NCBI RefSeq assembly: GCF_963457605.1
Contig: NZ_OY735139.1
Location: forward strand, 2,758,001-2,822,000
DNA: 64,000 nt
DNA from: an uncultured Gellertiella sp.
GTDB taxonomy: Bacteria; Pseudomonadota; Alphaproteobacteria; Rhizobiales; Rhizobiaceae
Direction of reading: 5' to 3'
A program made the position numbers and the translations under genes. Below the pieces are notes generated by a model that was not told where the DNA came from, did no database searches, and saw only the letters and a program-made list of their open reading frames with translations. The stretch's first letter is position 1; each line of letters begins with the position of its first letter. Positions 50,549 through 58,870 of this stretch are shown here, piece by piece.

Positions 50549-51774
50549 AATGCCGTCACTGCGGAGGCACCCGTCTCGTCCCCTATCTCGATCTCGGCAC
50601 CTCGCCACCGTCGAATTCCTATGTTGCGGTAGCGGACAGGGTAAAGCCGGAGCTATGGTATCCGCTGGTCATCCGCGCCTGCATGGAATGCCTGCTGGTC
50701 CAGACGGAAGATTTTGCCGAGCGGGAAGTGTTCTTCTCGGAAAATTACGCCTATTTCAGCTCGTTTTCCTCGTCCTGGCTGAACCATGCGAAGACCTATG
50801 TCGGCGACATGGTCGAGCGCTTTGCGCTTGAAGCCGACGCACGGGTCGTCGAGGTGGCGGCCAATGACGGCTATCTCCTGCAATATGTGCGCGAACGCGG
50901 CATCGCCTGTCTCGGTGTCGAGCCGACGGCCAGCACCGCCGCTGCCGCCCGTGAGAAGGGCATCGAGATCCGCGAGGCCTTCTTCGGCGTGGAGCTTGCC
51001 GAAGCGCTTGCAGCCGAGGGCTGGTCGGCGGATCTGACGGCGGCCAACAATGTGCTGGCGCATGTGCCCGATATCAATGATTTCGTCGGCGGTTTTGCGC
51101 GACTGCTGAAACCCGCGGGCGTCTCCACCTTCGAGTTTCCGCATCTCCTCAACATGGTGGCCGAAGCCCAGTTCGACACGGCCTATCACGAGCACTATTC
51201 CTATCTGTCGCTGCTTGCCGTTATCAGGATCTTTGACGCCAACGGGCTCGAGGTCTTCGATGTCGAAACCACGCCCTGGCATGGCGGCAGCCTCAGGGTC
51301 TTTGCCCAGCGCAGCGATACCCGCCACCACCCGGTTGACCCGCGTGTCGCGGAGATGCTGGCGCGCGAGCGGGCGGCGGGCATGGAACGGCCGGACTATT
51401 ACACCGCCTTCCAGAACGAGGCGCAGCGGGTGCGCAACGATTTCCTTGCCTTCCTGATCGATTGCCAGCGCCAGGGGTTGCGCGTCGCCGCCTACGGGGC
51501 TGCGGCCAAGGGCAACACGCTGTTGAACTTTGCCGGTGTCAAGCCGGACCTGCTGTCCTTCGTCGTCGACAGAAACCCGGCCAAGCAGGGCATGCTTTTG
51601 CCCGGCAGCCGCATTCCCGTCGTCGGCGAGCAGGCACTGAAGGACTTCAAACCGGAAAGGGTGGTCATCCTGCCATGGAATCTTCAAACCGAAATCAAGG
51701 CGCAACTTTCGTATATCAGCGACTGGGGTGGGAAATTCGTGACGGCGGTGCCGAAGCTGACGGTGCACCCCTGA
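50545..51774 (+). CDS. Sugar C-methyltransferase (TylC3/TcaB9 type)
   Basis: 409 residues. The N-terminal zinc site has Cys 3, 6, 46 and 49 (CRHC and CMEC). The middle is a SAM methyltransferase (VVEVAANDGYLLQYVRERGI) and the C-terminal third is the methyltransf_14 nucleotide-sugar domain (RVAAYGAAAKGNTLLNFAGV). TAYHEHYSYLSLLAV near 213 carries the His-Glu-His-Tyr signature of NDP-4-keto-hexose 3-C-methyltransferases. It probably adds a C-3 methyl group to a CDP-4-keto-6-deoxy sugar. Overlaps the epimerase gene by 4 bases. The next 262 bases hold no convincing gene. Confidence 0.88.
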   Translation: MKCRHCGGTRLVPYLDLGTSPPSNSYVAVADRVKPELWYPLVIRACMECLLVQTEDFAEREVFFSENYAYFSSFSSSWLNHAKTYVGDMVERFALEADARVVEVAANDGYLLQYVRERGIACLGVEPTASTAAAAREKGIEIREAFFGVELAEALAAEGWSADLTAANNVLAHVPDINDFVGGFARLLKPAGVSTFEFPHLLNMVAEAQFDTAYHEHYSYLSLLAVIRIFDANGLEVFDVETTPWHGGSLRVFAQRSDTRHHPVDPRVAEMLARERAAGMERPDYYTAFQNEAQRVRNDFLAFLIDCQRQGLRVAAYGAAAKGNTLLNFAGVKPDLLSFVVDRNPAKQGMLLPGSRIPVVGEQALKDFKPERVVILPWNLQTEIKAQLSYISDWGGKFVTAVPKLTVHP

Positions 51775-52036
51775 TCATTCCCGTCGGCAATCCGGATCGC
51801 ACCGAACCGCCGCTGGTCCTGGCCGCAATGGCGCTGCGGGCGGCCCTTCAGGAAGAGGCGGAGAACGCTCCGCTCAAGGCTGGGACGGTAAAGTAGGCGA
51901 CTGGGGACGCGTCGGCAGACCTGAACGCGCCGGTGCTGCCCCTCGATGACCAGTTTTTGCATTCCCCGACGACCGTCGCGATGCATGTCGCTGTGACATG
52001 CCAGCGGCGTCATCAACGGGCCCGGCGGAGATAAAT

Positions 52037-53293
52037 ATGTCTGTAAGACCCATGCTTTCCATCTGCGTGCCCTCGCGCAATCGCCAGCTCTATTTTCAGC
52101 AGACCATCGACGCCCTCCGGCGTTCGCTGCGCACCGATATCCAGTTCGTCTTCGCCGACAATTCCGATGACCCCGAAATCATGAACAGCTTCATGAAGGA
52201 CGTGGTTGCCGATCCCCGTGTCGTCTATCTGCCCTCGACCGGAACCACCCTGTCGATGGTCGACAACTGGGAGCGGGTGGCGGCGGCGGCAACCGGTGAC
52301 TTCTGGACCTTCATCGGCGACGACGACTATGTCGATCCGGATCTTGCGGCCTTTCTCGGCCGGGTGCTGGAAACCACGCCGGAGCTAGACGCATTGGCCT
52401 GGCGGATCATCGGCTATACCTGGCCCTATCCCGAACGTCCGAAAATGGCGGCTCTGGTCCCCTTCGACCACACGACGGTGAAGATCCCGCAATCCGACCT
52501 CTACAAGCGGATGTTCGGCTGGTACGATTGCCGCCACGTGCCGACATCCGGTTTTTCGATCTACCATTCGGCGATCTCGCGCAAGCTGATGGAGAAGATC
52601 CGCAAGCAATATGGCGGGCGCTATTTCGAGCATCCGATCGTCGACTACGACAATGCCTTCAAGGTGATCTGCCTCGGCTCGACCTTTGCCGCGACGGCAC
52701 GGCCCTTCGGCATCATGGGCAGCTGCCCGCTGTCGAATTCCTTCGGTGTCGGCAAACTCAAGGATTTCCGCAAGAAGATGGTGCTGTTTGCCGAAGAGGT
52801 CGGCCACGATTTCGATACGGATTCGGAATTCCGCAAGTTCCCCTTCCGCAATGCGCTCGGCACCACGGCCACCATCGGCATTGCCCAGCAATGGTTCAAG
52901 ACCACCTACAACCTGATCTATGAAAACTGGGGCGAGGGCTTTGCCCGGGCCTGCGCCAATGACTGCATGGCTTACAGCGACCGCGAATCCTTCGACCTTG
53001 CCGTCGAGGGCTATGGCAAGGCTTTCTCGCTCTGGGAGGGCGGGCGCTACAGGCAGTTCTTCAACCCGGTATTCAACGAGGCCGTGACCGACGAGAGCAG
53101 GACGGTGTCCTGCGGCTTTTCCGATGGCGGCGTCTATCTCGACCAGAACATTGCCGGCGTCAAAACCCCGGCAGAACTGTTCGACATCGTCCGGGGCATG
53201 GTCATTCCGCTGGACCTCATGGAACTCGAGCCCGCCGGGCTGAAATTCCCCTGGGAAACCGAAGACCGGGTCAAGAAGATGCTGCACGGCTGA
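52037..53293 (+). CDS. Glycosyltransferase, family 2-like
   Basis: 418 residues. The N-terminal GT-A region has MLSICVPSRNRQLYFQQTID, an aspartate-rich FIGDDDYVDPDLAAFLG (Asp 95-97) that should bind the metal and nucleotide sugar. A long C-terminal part (ARACANDCMAYSDRESFDLA) resembles that of the glycosyltransferase at 56.5-57.7 kb. GGCGGAGA precedes ATG 52037. It follows the CDP-sugar genes after 262 bases and ends in a strong terminator. The sugar transferred is unknown. Confidence 0.88.
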   Translation: MSVRPMLSICVPSRNRQLYFQQTIDALRRSLRTDIQFVFADNSDDPEIMNSFMKDVVADPRVVYLPSTGTTLSMVDNWERVAAAATGDFWTFIGDDDYVDPDLAAFLGRVLETTPELDALAWRIIGYTWPYPERPKMAALVPFDHTTVKIPQSDLYKRMFGWYDCRHVPTSGFSIYHSAISRKLMEKIRKQYGGRYFEHPIVDYDNAFKVICLGSTFAATARPFGIMGSCPLSNSFGVGKLKDFRKKMVLFAEEVGHDFDTDSEFRKFPFRNALGTTATIGIAQQWFKTTYNLIYENWGEGFARACANDCMAYSDRESFDLAVEGYGKAFSLWEGGRYRQFFNPVFNEAVTDESRTVSCGFSDGGVYLDQNIAGVKTPAELFDIVRGMVIPLDLMELEPAGLKFPWETEDRVKKMLHG

Positions 53294-53319
53294 CCGCTTG
53301 ACGTCATCGTTGTTACGAG

Positions 53320-53350
53320 AAACCGGCGAGGGCAACCCCGCCGGTTTTTT
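53320..53350 (+). terminator. Rho-independent terminator of the CDP-sugar/glycosyltransferase transcript
   Basis: AAACCGGCG (53320-53328) pairs with CGCCGGTTT (53339-53347) and runs into a T tract. It lies 27 bases after the glycosyltransferase stop. Confidence 0.9.
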
Positions 53351-53383
53351 GATGCCTGAAACAGAGCTGCAGCGGCTGGTCCG

Positions 53384-53414
53384 GTACAAAAAAAGGCCGC
53401 ACCGGGCGGCCTTT
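53384..53414 (-). terminator. Rho-independent terminator of the CmcI-like gene
   Basis: On the minus strand AAAGGCCGC (53414-53406), loop CCGGT, GCGGCCTTT (53400-53392), then a run of T. It lies 26 bases past the end of the minus-strand CmcI-like gene. Confidence 0.9.
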
Positions 53415-53439
53415 CGATGACTCTTTGCCGGGTAACGCG

Positions 53440-54252
53440 TCAGACGCGCTTCAGGAAGCCGTCGGGGGCCGCGGTGAAGGCGAGCTTGGTCTCGATGGTC
53501 TTGTCATAGTCGAAGGCGAGCTTTTCGCCGTCTTCGGCGGTGCGGCCATCGGTCTTCAGGCGGCGCATGTATTCCCAGACGGCGGTCTTCGGATTGTTGC
53601 CCTTGCCCCACGGACGGTTGTCCCACATCTCGTCCGGCAGGTCTTCGACATTGGTGTCCCAGACCACGCAATAGCTGCCCTTGGAGGTCAGCGGCGCGTA
53701 AAGTTCGAGTTCGTCCAGCACATGCTCATGGGTGTGGTTGGAATCGAGGAAGACCATCACGCGCGCATGGTTGCGGGCGATTTCCTTCACCTGCGCGATG
53801 ACGTCGGGGGCAACCGACGAGCCCTGGATCATCGAGATCTTCGGTCCGAGCGGATGGTTTTCGATGGCCTGGCGATTGTGGTCGCGGATGTCGATGTCGA
53901 TGCCCAGCACCCGGCGCGGTGCCTTGCGCACGTCGAGAACCGCACCCGACTGCATCGCGTCGCAATAATCGAGCATCGCCAGCATCGAGGCCGACATGAT
54001 CAGCGATCCGCCATGGGCAATGCCGGTCTCGATGATCAGGTCCGGGCGGCAGGCCCAGATCAGTTCCTGGGTGGCATAGAGGTCCTGCGGCACCTGGATG
54101 ACCGGGCGGCCGAGCCAGGTGAAATTGTAGGAGTAGAAATATTTCGACGCTTCGACGAGCCAGGTATTCGACAGCTCGTGAAACTTGGTATCCTTGCCGA
54201 TATCCTGGATATTGCGCGCCACCTGCTGGCGGAATTCTGAAACGGGATCCAT
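53440..54252 (-). CDS. CmcI-like (cephalosporin hydroxylase family) methyltransferase
   Basis: 270 residues. The SAM-binding loop is DLIIETGIAHGGSLIMSASM, with LGIDIDIRDHN, the acidic VMVFLDSNHTHEHVLDELEL and WDTNVEDLPDEMW typical of the CmcI family. Despite the name, family members near sugar genes are O-methyltransferases, such as the rhamnosyl O-methyltransferases. AAGGAG precedes ATG 54252. It is encoded on the opposite strand inside the polysaccharide locus with its own terminator, so it is controlled separately from its neighbours. Confidence 0.85.
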   Translation of the reverse strand: MDPVSEFRQQVARNIQDIGKDTKFHELSNTWLVEASKYFYSYNFTWLGRPVIQVPQDLYATQELIWACRPDLIIETGIAHGGSLIMSASMLAMLDYCDAMQSGAVLDVRKAPRRVLGIDIDIRDHNRQAIENHPLGPKISMIQGSSVAPDVIAQVKEIARNHARVMVFLDSNHTHEHVLDELELYAPLTSKGSYCVVWDTNVEDLPDEMWDNRPWGKGNNPKTAVWEYMRRLKTDGRTAEDGEKLAFDYDKTIETKLAFTAAPDGFLKRV

Positions 54253-54422
54253 GCCTGCTCCTTGCCTTTGGCTCCGGTCAAACCGACGGCCCCGGTCCGG
54301 AAAGCGGAAGGCATGACTGCCGCGACATCCGGGACTGGCGTAAGCTTGACACCGATTCGCCAGAAAATGATTTCTGGTCTCTTTCCTGTTTCTAGCAGGG
54401 GTGACCTTTCCCGGAGCTTGTG

Positions 54423-55253
54423 ATGGTTCATATCCTGTTGACTGGCGGCAGCGGTTTCGTCGGACGCCAGATCCTGCGGTCGCTGAAGGCGCGGGGGCAC
54501 CGGGTCTCGGTGACCTTAAGGCCCGGCAAGGCGCTGCCGGAAGGCTTTGTCGCCGATGCGGTGATCGAGACCCCGGATCTGTTTGCCGGGAACGAGGACT
54601 GGTGGGCCGCAAGGCTTGCAGGCGCCGATGTGGTCATCCATTCCGCCTGGTATGTCGAGCCCGGCAAATATCTCGACAGTCCGAAAAATCTCGACTGCGT
54701 GGCGGGCACGCTGGCGCTTGCCAGGGGGGCGGTTGCGGCGGGCGTCCGGCATCTGATCGGGGTCGGCACCTGCATGGAATACCGCCTGCCGTCCGACCAC
54801 CTCGACATCACCCAGCCGCTGGAGCCCGCAACCCTCTATGCGGCGGCGAAACTGTCGCTCTATCACCTGCTTGGCACCTACCTCGCGAAGACCGACATGC
54901 GGTTTTCCTGGTGCCGGCTGTTCTATCTTTATGGCGAGGGGGAATATCCGGCCCGCCTGGTACCCTATGTCCGCAGCCAGCTGGCAAAGGGCGAGATCGT
55001 CAAGCTCTCGGCGGGCACCCAGCTCCGCGACTTCCTCGATGTGGCGGAGGCGGGGGGGATGATTGCCCATGTCGCCGATACCGGCCAGACCGGACCGATC
55101 AATATCTGCTCGGGCAGGGCGATCACCATCCGCCAGCTGGTGGAAGGCATCGCCGACGAATACGAGCGGCGCGACCTGCTGGAATTCGGCACGGCGGCCA
55201 TCCATCCTTCCGATCCCGCAGCCGTCGTCGGCATCTGCAATCTCCAGCCATGA
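54423..55253 (+). CDS. NAD-dependent epimerase/dehydratase (probable NDP-4-keto-sugar reductase)
   Basis: 276 residues, extended SDR. NAD loop ILLTGGSGFVGRQILRSL, IHSAWYVEPGKYLDS, the catalytic tyrosine-lysine pair in LYAAAKLSLYH near residue 140, and LRDFLDVAEAGGMIAHV. It is close to CDP-abequose/tyvelose-type synthases and NDP-4-keto reductases. In this locus the natural role is reduction of the 4-keto group of the CDP-6-deoxy (C-methylated) sugar. ATG 54423 is used; a GTG lies one codon before it. Confidence 0.85.
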   Translation: MVHILLTGGSGFVGRQILRSLKARGHRVSVTLRPGKALPEGFVADAVIETPDLFAGNEDWWAARLAGADVVIHSAWYVEPGKYLDSPKNLDCVAGTLALARGAVAAGVRHLIGVGTCMEYRLPSDHLDITQPLEPATLYAAAKLSLYHLLGTYLAKTDMRFSWCRLFYLYGEGEYPARLVPYVRSQLAKGEIVKLSAGTQLRDFLDVAEAGGMIAHVADTGQTGPINICSGRAITIRQLVEGIADEYERRDLLEFGTAAIHPSDPAAVVGICNLQP

Positions 55254-55343
55254 GCGGCCATTTTATTCAAAATTGTTAACCATAAAAATGCTAATGATTC
55301 GAAGCTGATTTGTTGCGGACGGTGCCCCGAGGAGGCCATTTTG

Positions 55344-56489
55344 ATGACCGGTTGTCCTGTTTGCCTGAAGTCCGATTTCAACACGCTGCTGACCCGCGCC
55401 CGCGTGCCGGTGTTGCAGAATGTCATCGTCGAAAGCATCGAGGAGGCGCTTGCCTTCCCGGATGCCAGGCTCCGGATCTGCCAGTGCCGCAACTGCGATT
55501 TCGTCTGGAACGCCGATTTCGATCCCGATGCCATCGACTATAACCGGCAGTACAACAATTCCGTCCAGGCCTCCGGCGTCTATCTCGCCCATCAGGCGGA
55601 TATGGCGGAGCGGGTGCTGGCGCTCCCCGGCCGGCTGATCTGTCTCGAGGTCGGCTGCGGCGAGGGGGAATTCCTGAACGTGCTCTCGGCCTCCGGCAGG
55701 CTGGAGCGCGCCATCGGCTTCGATCCCGCTCACAAGGGCGTGCAGGCGCTGCCCGCGACCGTGACAGTGGAGAAGGCCTATTTCGACAGCGAGGTGGCGG
55801 CCCGGCTTCCCGGTGACATCAATGTCGTCATTTCCCGCCACACCATCGAGCATATTCCTTTCCCGCGTCCCTTCATCGAGGCGATTGCCGCCTATGTCCG
55901 GGAACGCCGGCTGCCGCTGTTTCTTGAAACTCCGGATGTCTCCTGGATCCTGGAAAACAACGCCTTCGAGGATTTCTTCTACGAGCACTGCTCGCTGTTT
56001 TCCCCGCGCTCGATGGCCTATCTGCTGGCCGAATTCGGGCTGGAATGCCGGGTGGAGGCGGTCTATGGCGGGCAATATATGTGGATCGAGGCAAAGGCTG
56101 CCGAGGGTGCTGCCACCTGTCCGCAGCCGTCAGCCGCCGCAGCGGATGCGGGGCAGGGCATTGCCGAGGCGCTGGATTTCTGGAGCCGCAAGGTGAAGTC
56201 GCTCGGCGAAACGGGACCCGTCGCCATCTGGGGCGGGGCCTCCAAGGGCGTCACCTTCTCGCTGCTGGTCGACGGCGTCAATTGCGCCATCGACCTCAAT
56301 CCCTCCAAGCAGGGCTGCTTCATGCCGGTCAGCGCGGTGCCGATCGTGCCGCCGGAAACCGCTCTGGCACGCGGCGTGCGCTCGATCATCGTCATGAATC
56401 CCAACTATCGTGACGAAATCCGCAAGCAACTCGACAGCCTCGGCTGGACCGGCGAGTTGCTGGTATTGCAGGACGAAAAAGCCGCCTGA
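55344..56489 (+). CDS. Zinc-finger SAM-dependent methyltransferase, second of the locus
   Basis: 381 residues with the same layout as the C-methyltransferase at 50.5 kb. N-terminal cysteines are 4 and 7 (CPVC) and 46, 48, 51 (CQCRNC); the SAM loop is CLEVGCGEGEFLN near 100; the C-terminal nucleotide-sugar domain is VAIWGGASKGVTFSLLVDGV. At the position of the TylC3-type YHEH signature it has FFYEHCSLFS, so the first histidine is replaced. The methylated position is therefore uncertain; O-methylation is possible. GAGGAGG lies before ATG 55344. The GT gene converges on it from the right. Confidence 0.82.
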   Translation: MTGCPVCLKSDFNTLLTRARVPVLQNVIVESIEEALAFPDARLRICQCRNCDFVWNADFDPDAIDYNRQYNNSVQASGVYLAHQADMAERVLALPGRLICLEVGCGEGEFLNVLSASGRLERAIGFDPAHKGVQALPATVTVEKAYFDSEVAARLPGDINVVISRHTIEHIPFPRPFIEAIAAYVRERRLPLFLETPDVSWILENNAFEDFFYEHCSLFSPRSMAYLLAEFGLECRVEAVYGGQYMWIEAKAAEGAATCPQPSAAAADAGQGIAEALDFWSRKVKSLGETGPVAIWGGASKGVTFSLLVDGVNCAIDLNPSKQGCFMPVSAVPIVPPETALARGVRSIIVMNPNYRDEIRKQLDSLGWTGELLVLQDEKAA

Positions 56490-56511
56490 CATCCTTCGAT
56501 ATCGGGCGGCT
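56476..56511 (-). terminator. Terminator for the minus-strand glycosyltransferase
   Basis: On the minus strand AGCCGCC (56511-56505) pairs with GGCGGCT (56486-56480) followed by TTTT. It lies 29 bases after the end of the glycosyltransferase gene and overlaps the 3' end of the convergent methyltransferase gene; the stem can also form in that transcript. Confidence 0.8.
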
Positions 56512-56539
56512 CTGAAAGGTCCGTTTGGCGGAAAAGTGT

Positions 56540-57679
56540 CTATTGCGTCATCATCGGTGTTTCCACCTGCGCGGCCATGTCGGCGGCCACATGCAGCGGT
56601 GTCAGCATGTAGCGGGCGACCTCGTAGAAATCCTGGGCCGTCTGGGCATTGCCGAGAAACCGGTCGACCAGCATCACCCGGCCATGCAGGCCCCGGCGGC
56701 GATCCGGCTTCGGTTCAGCCAGATAGGGCGGGCGGAACGAGGCGGTGAGCCGGGCATTGCCCATTTCCGAAATCGCCGCGTGATAGGCTTGCCCCCTGGC
56801 CTCGAATTTCTCCTCGTCATGCTCGAACATGCAGTCGAGCATGCAGGCGCGGATGAAATTGTCGCCGAAGCCGTCCCAGGCGGTGCCGAGATCATGCAGC
56901 ACCCGGCACTGGATTTCGGCAATCGCGGCGGTGATGCCGATGGTGCCGGTGAAGGGGAAATTCGAGATCACCCGTGGCAGGCGCTGGCAAGTGTAGGCAT
57001 CCTGGTTGATCGCCGACAGCGGCCTTGAGGAAAAGGCAAAGCGGGTGGCATGGATCAGCACCCGCGCGGCCCATTCATATTGCGGCACCGGTGTCAGCCA
57101 GCTCAGTTCGCCGGAATTGCTCAGCACCGTTTCCAGCAGCGAGCGTTTGATCGCGCAATGGAACAGGCCGAAGGGCATTTTCGGCACATTGCTGCTGTCC
57201 TTCCAGTGGAAGAAGGCCTCGATCATGTCGACTTTTTCGGGCTCGATGGTGTGGTGCTGGACCGGCACCGGGATGGAAGCCGGGATATGGCGGGGGGCCG
57301 AGGCATCGATGGTGAAGGTGTTCCAGCCGCAGGCATCCGCATCCGGCATGGATTTTTCCACATGCTGCAACAAAAGCTCGATGCCGGGCTCGATCATGTC
57401 GTCGGGGCGGATCAGCGTCACCCAGTCGGCGCGCATGGCAGCGACCGTGCCGATCCACAGATTGGCAAGCGAGATATTGACCGGCGCAGGCGGCAGGATC
57501 TTCAGCCGGGGATCGCCTCCCGCCATTGCAAAGATCGGATCGTCATCGGCTAGAACATTGTCATAGGGCGCGACGATGATTTCGACATCCGCTTTGGCAT
57601 CGGCCAGAAGCTGCGTGCAGACATAGAGCGGCGAGGTCTTGCCGGGCTCCACGGGAATGCAGATCGAAAGTTTGGTCAT
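56540..57679 (-). CDS. Glycosyltransferase-like protein related to the 52-kb enzyme
   Basis: 379 residues. MTKLSICIPVEPGKTSPLYV and VTLIRPDDMIEPGIELLLQH (Asp 93-94) are the GT-A core. The C-terminal part (FIRACMLDCMFEHDEEKFEA, FTGTIGITAAIAEI) aligns by eye with the glycosyltransferase at 52.0 kb, which makes them paralogues. It reads leftward against the rest of the locus. Donor and acceptor are unknown; they may add consecutive or alternative sugars. Confidence 0.8.
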   Translation of the reverse strand: MTKLSICIPVEPGKTSPLYVCTQLLADAKADVEIIVAPYDNVLADDDPIFAMAGGDPRLKILPPAPVNISLANLWIGTVAAMRADWVTLIRPDDMIEPGIELLLQHVEKSMPDADACGWNTFTIDASAPRHIPASIPVPVQHHTIEPEKVDMIEAFFHWKDSSNVPKMPFGLFHCAIKRSLLETVLSNSGELSWLTPVPQYEWAARVLIHATRFAFSSRPLSAINQDAYTCQRLPRVISNFPFTGTIGITAAIAEIQCRVLHDLGTAWDGFGDNFIRACMLDCMFEHDEEKFEARGQAYHAAISEMGNARLTASFRPPYLAEPKPDRRRGLHGRVMLVDRFLGNAQTAQDFYEVARYMLTPLHVAADMAAQVETPMMTQ

Positions 57680-57820
57680 CGGCAGACAGGTCCTCCATCT
57701 TCAGGCGCAAGGGTCCCCGGCCCCGTCACCGCGGATGCGTGGCGACAGGACAGAGTCCGGCTCGAGCCTTAGGCTAAGCAGGGGGGCTTGCGCGAGGCTT
57801 GGGACGCTTCTTGAGGGGTG

Positions 57821-58870
57821 CTATGGCTTCAGCGTCCCGGACAGCACCCGGAGCCAGTTTTCCCGGCAGAGCTTGGCGAGATCCTCTTCGCCGTAGCCGG
57901 CTTTGCGCAGCGCCTCGACAAGGACCTGGCTGCCTGCCGCATCGCCGATGGCCTCGGGAATGGTTGCGCCGTCATAGTCGGAACCAAGGCCGACGCAGTC
58001 GATCCCCATCCGCTCCACCATCGCATCGATATGGGCAACCATCAGGTCGATCCCCGTATCGGCTATTTCCTGTGCGTCGGGGCGCAGCATGGTGACGGCG
58101 AAATTCAGCCCGGCTATTCCCTGTGTGTCGCGGATCGCATCCATCTGCGGGTCGGTGAGGTTGCGGGCGATTTCAGTCAGCCCGTGCACATTGGAATGGC
58201 TTGCGACCAGCGGATGGCGGGACGTGCGCGCCACGTCCCAGAAACCCTTTTCATTGAGATGGGCGAGGTCGATCAGGATGCCGAGCTCGTTGCAGGCGGT
58301 GACGAGGCGAAAGCCCGCTTCGGTGAGGCCCGGGCCGATATCGGGATGGCTCGGATAGGCAAAGGGCACGCCATGGCCAAAGATCGTCTCGCGGCTCCAG
58401 ACCGGCCCGAGCGAGCGCAGACCTGCCGCATAAAAGGTTTCGAGCTCATCGAGATTGCTGTTGATTGCCTCGCAACCCTCGATGTGCAGAAGCGCGGCAA
58501 AGACCCCTTCGGCCATTGCCTGCCGGATGTCGGCGACCGTGCGGCAGAGCTTCCAGGCTCCGGCGCGGTCAAGCCGCTGGGCAATGGCCGCAATTTCCAT
58601 GGCCGTTTGCAGCGATGGTGCATGGGCGAGCGGATCAGGCAGCGGGATCGCGTAGTGGCCGCTCTCGTCGGGCTCCCGATGACCAAAATCCGGCGAGGAA
58701 ATGTAGATGGCGCAAAACCCGCCCGCGAGCCCACCCTTGCGGGCCCGGGGCGCATCGATATGGCCGAGTTCTGTCCCGTCGATGAACTCGCGGATTGGGT
58801 CTCCACCGGTCTGTGCATGGGCATGCAGCCGGTAGAGCACGTCATTATGGCCATCAAAAATTGCTTGCAT
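57821..58870 (-). CDS. Membrane dipeptidase family enzyme (peptidase M19)
   Basis: 349 residues. Zinc ligands lie in FDGHNDVLYRL near the N-terminus, LLHIEGCEAINSNLDEL (Glu), VASHSNVHGLTEIARN (His) and LIDLAHLNEKGFWDVA (His), in the order of renal-type dipeptidases. It hydrolyses dipeptides, probably including D-amino-acid ones. No signal peptide is seen, so it is likely cytosolic. ATG 58870 has no good ribosome site; TTG 58888 would give MTDAPRMQAIFDGHND and is an alternative. The frame continues to 58945. Confidence 0.9.
   Translation of the reverse strand: MQAIFDGHNDVLYRLHAHAQTGGDPIREFIDGTELGHIDAPRARKGGLAGGFCAIYISSPDFGHREPDESGHYAIPLPDPLAHAPSLQTAMEIAAIAQRLDRAGAWKLCRTVADIRQAMAEGVFAALLHIEGCEAINSNLDELETFYAAGLRSLGPVWSRETIFGHGVPFAYPSHPDIGPGLTEAGFRLVTACNELGILIDLAHLNEKGFWDVARTSRHPLVASHSNVHGLTEIARNLTDPQMDAIRDTQGIAGLNFAVTMLRPDAQEIADTGIDLMVAHIDAMVERMGIDCVGLGSDYDGATIPEAIGDAAGSQVLVEALRKAGYGEEDLAKLCRENWLRVLSGTLKP

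Noticed and set aside
51462..51896. Open frame continuing past the C-methyltransferase stop into the 262-base gap
   Set aside because: Its last 40 residues look mildly protein-like, but it has no own start or ribosome site outside the methyltransferase gene and no family; probably chance.
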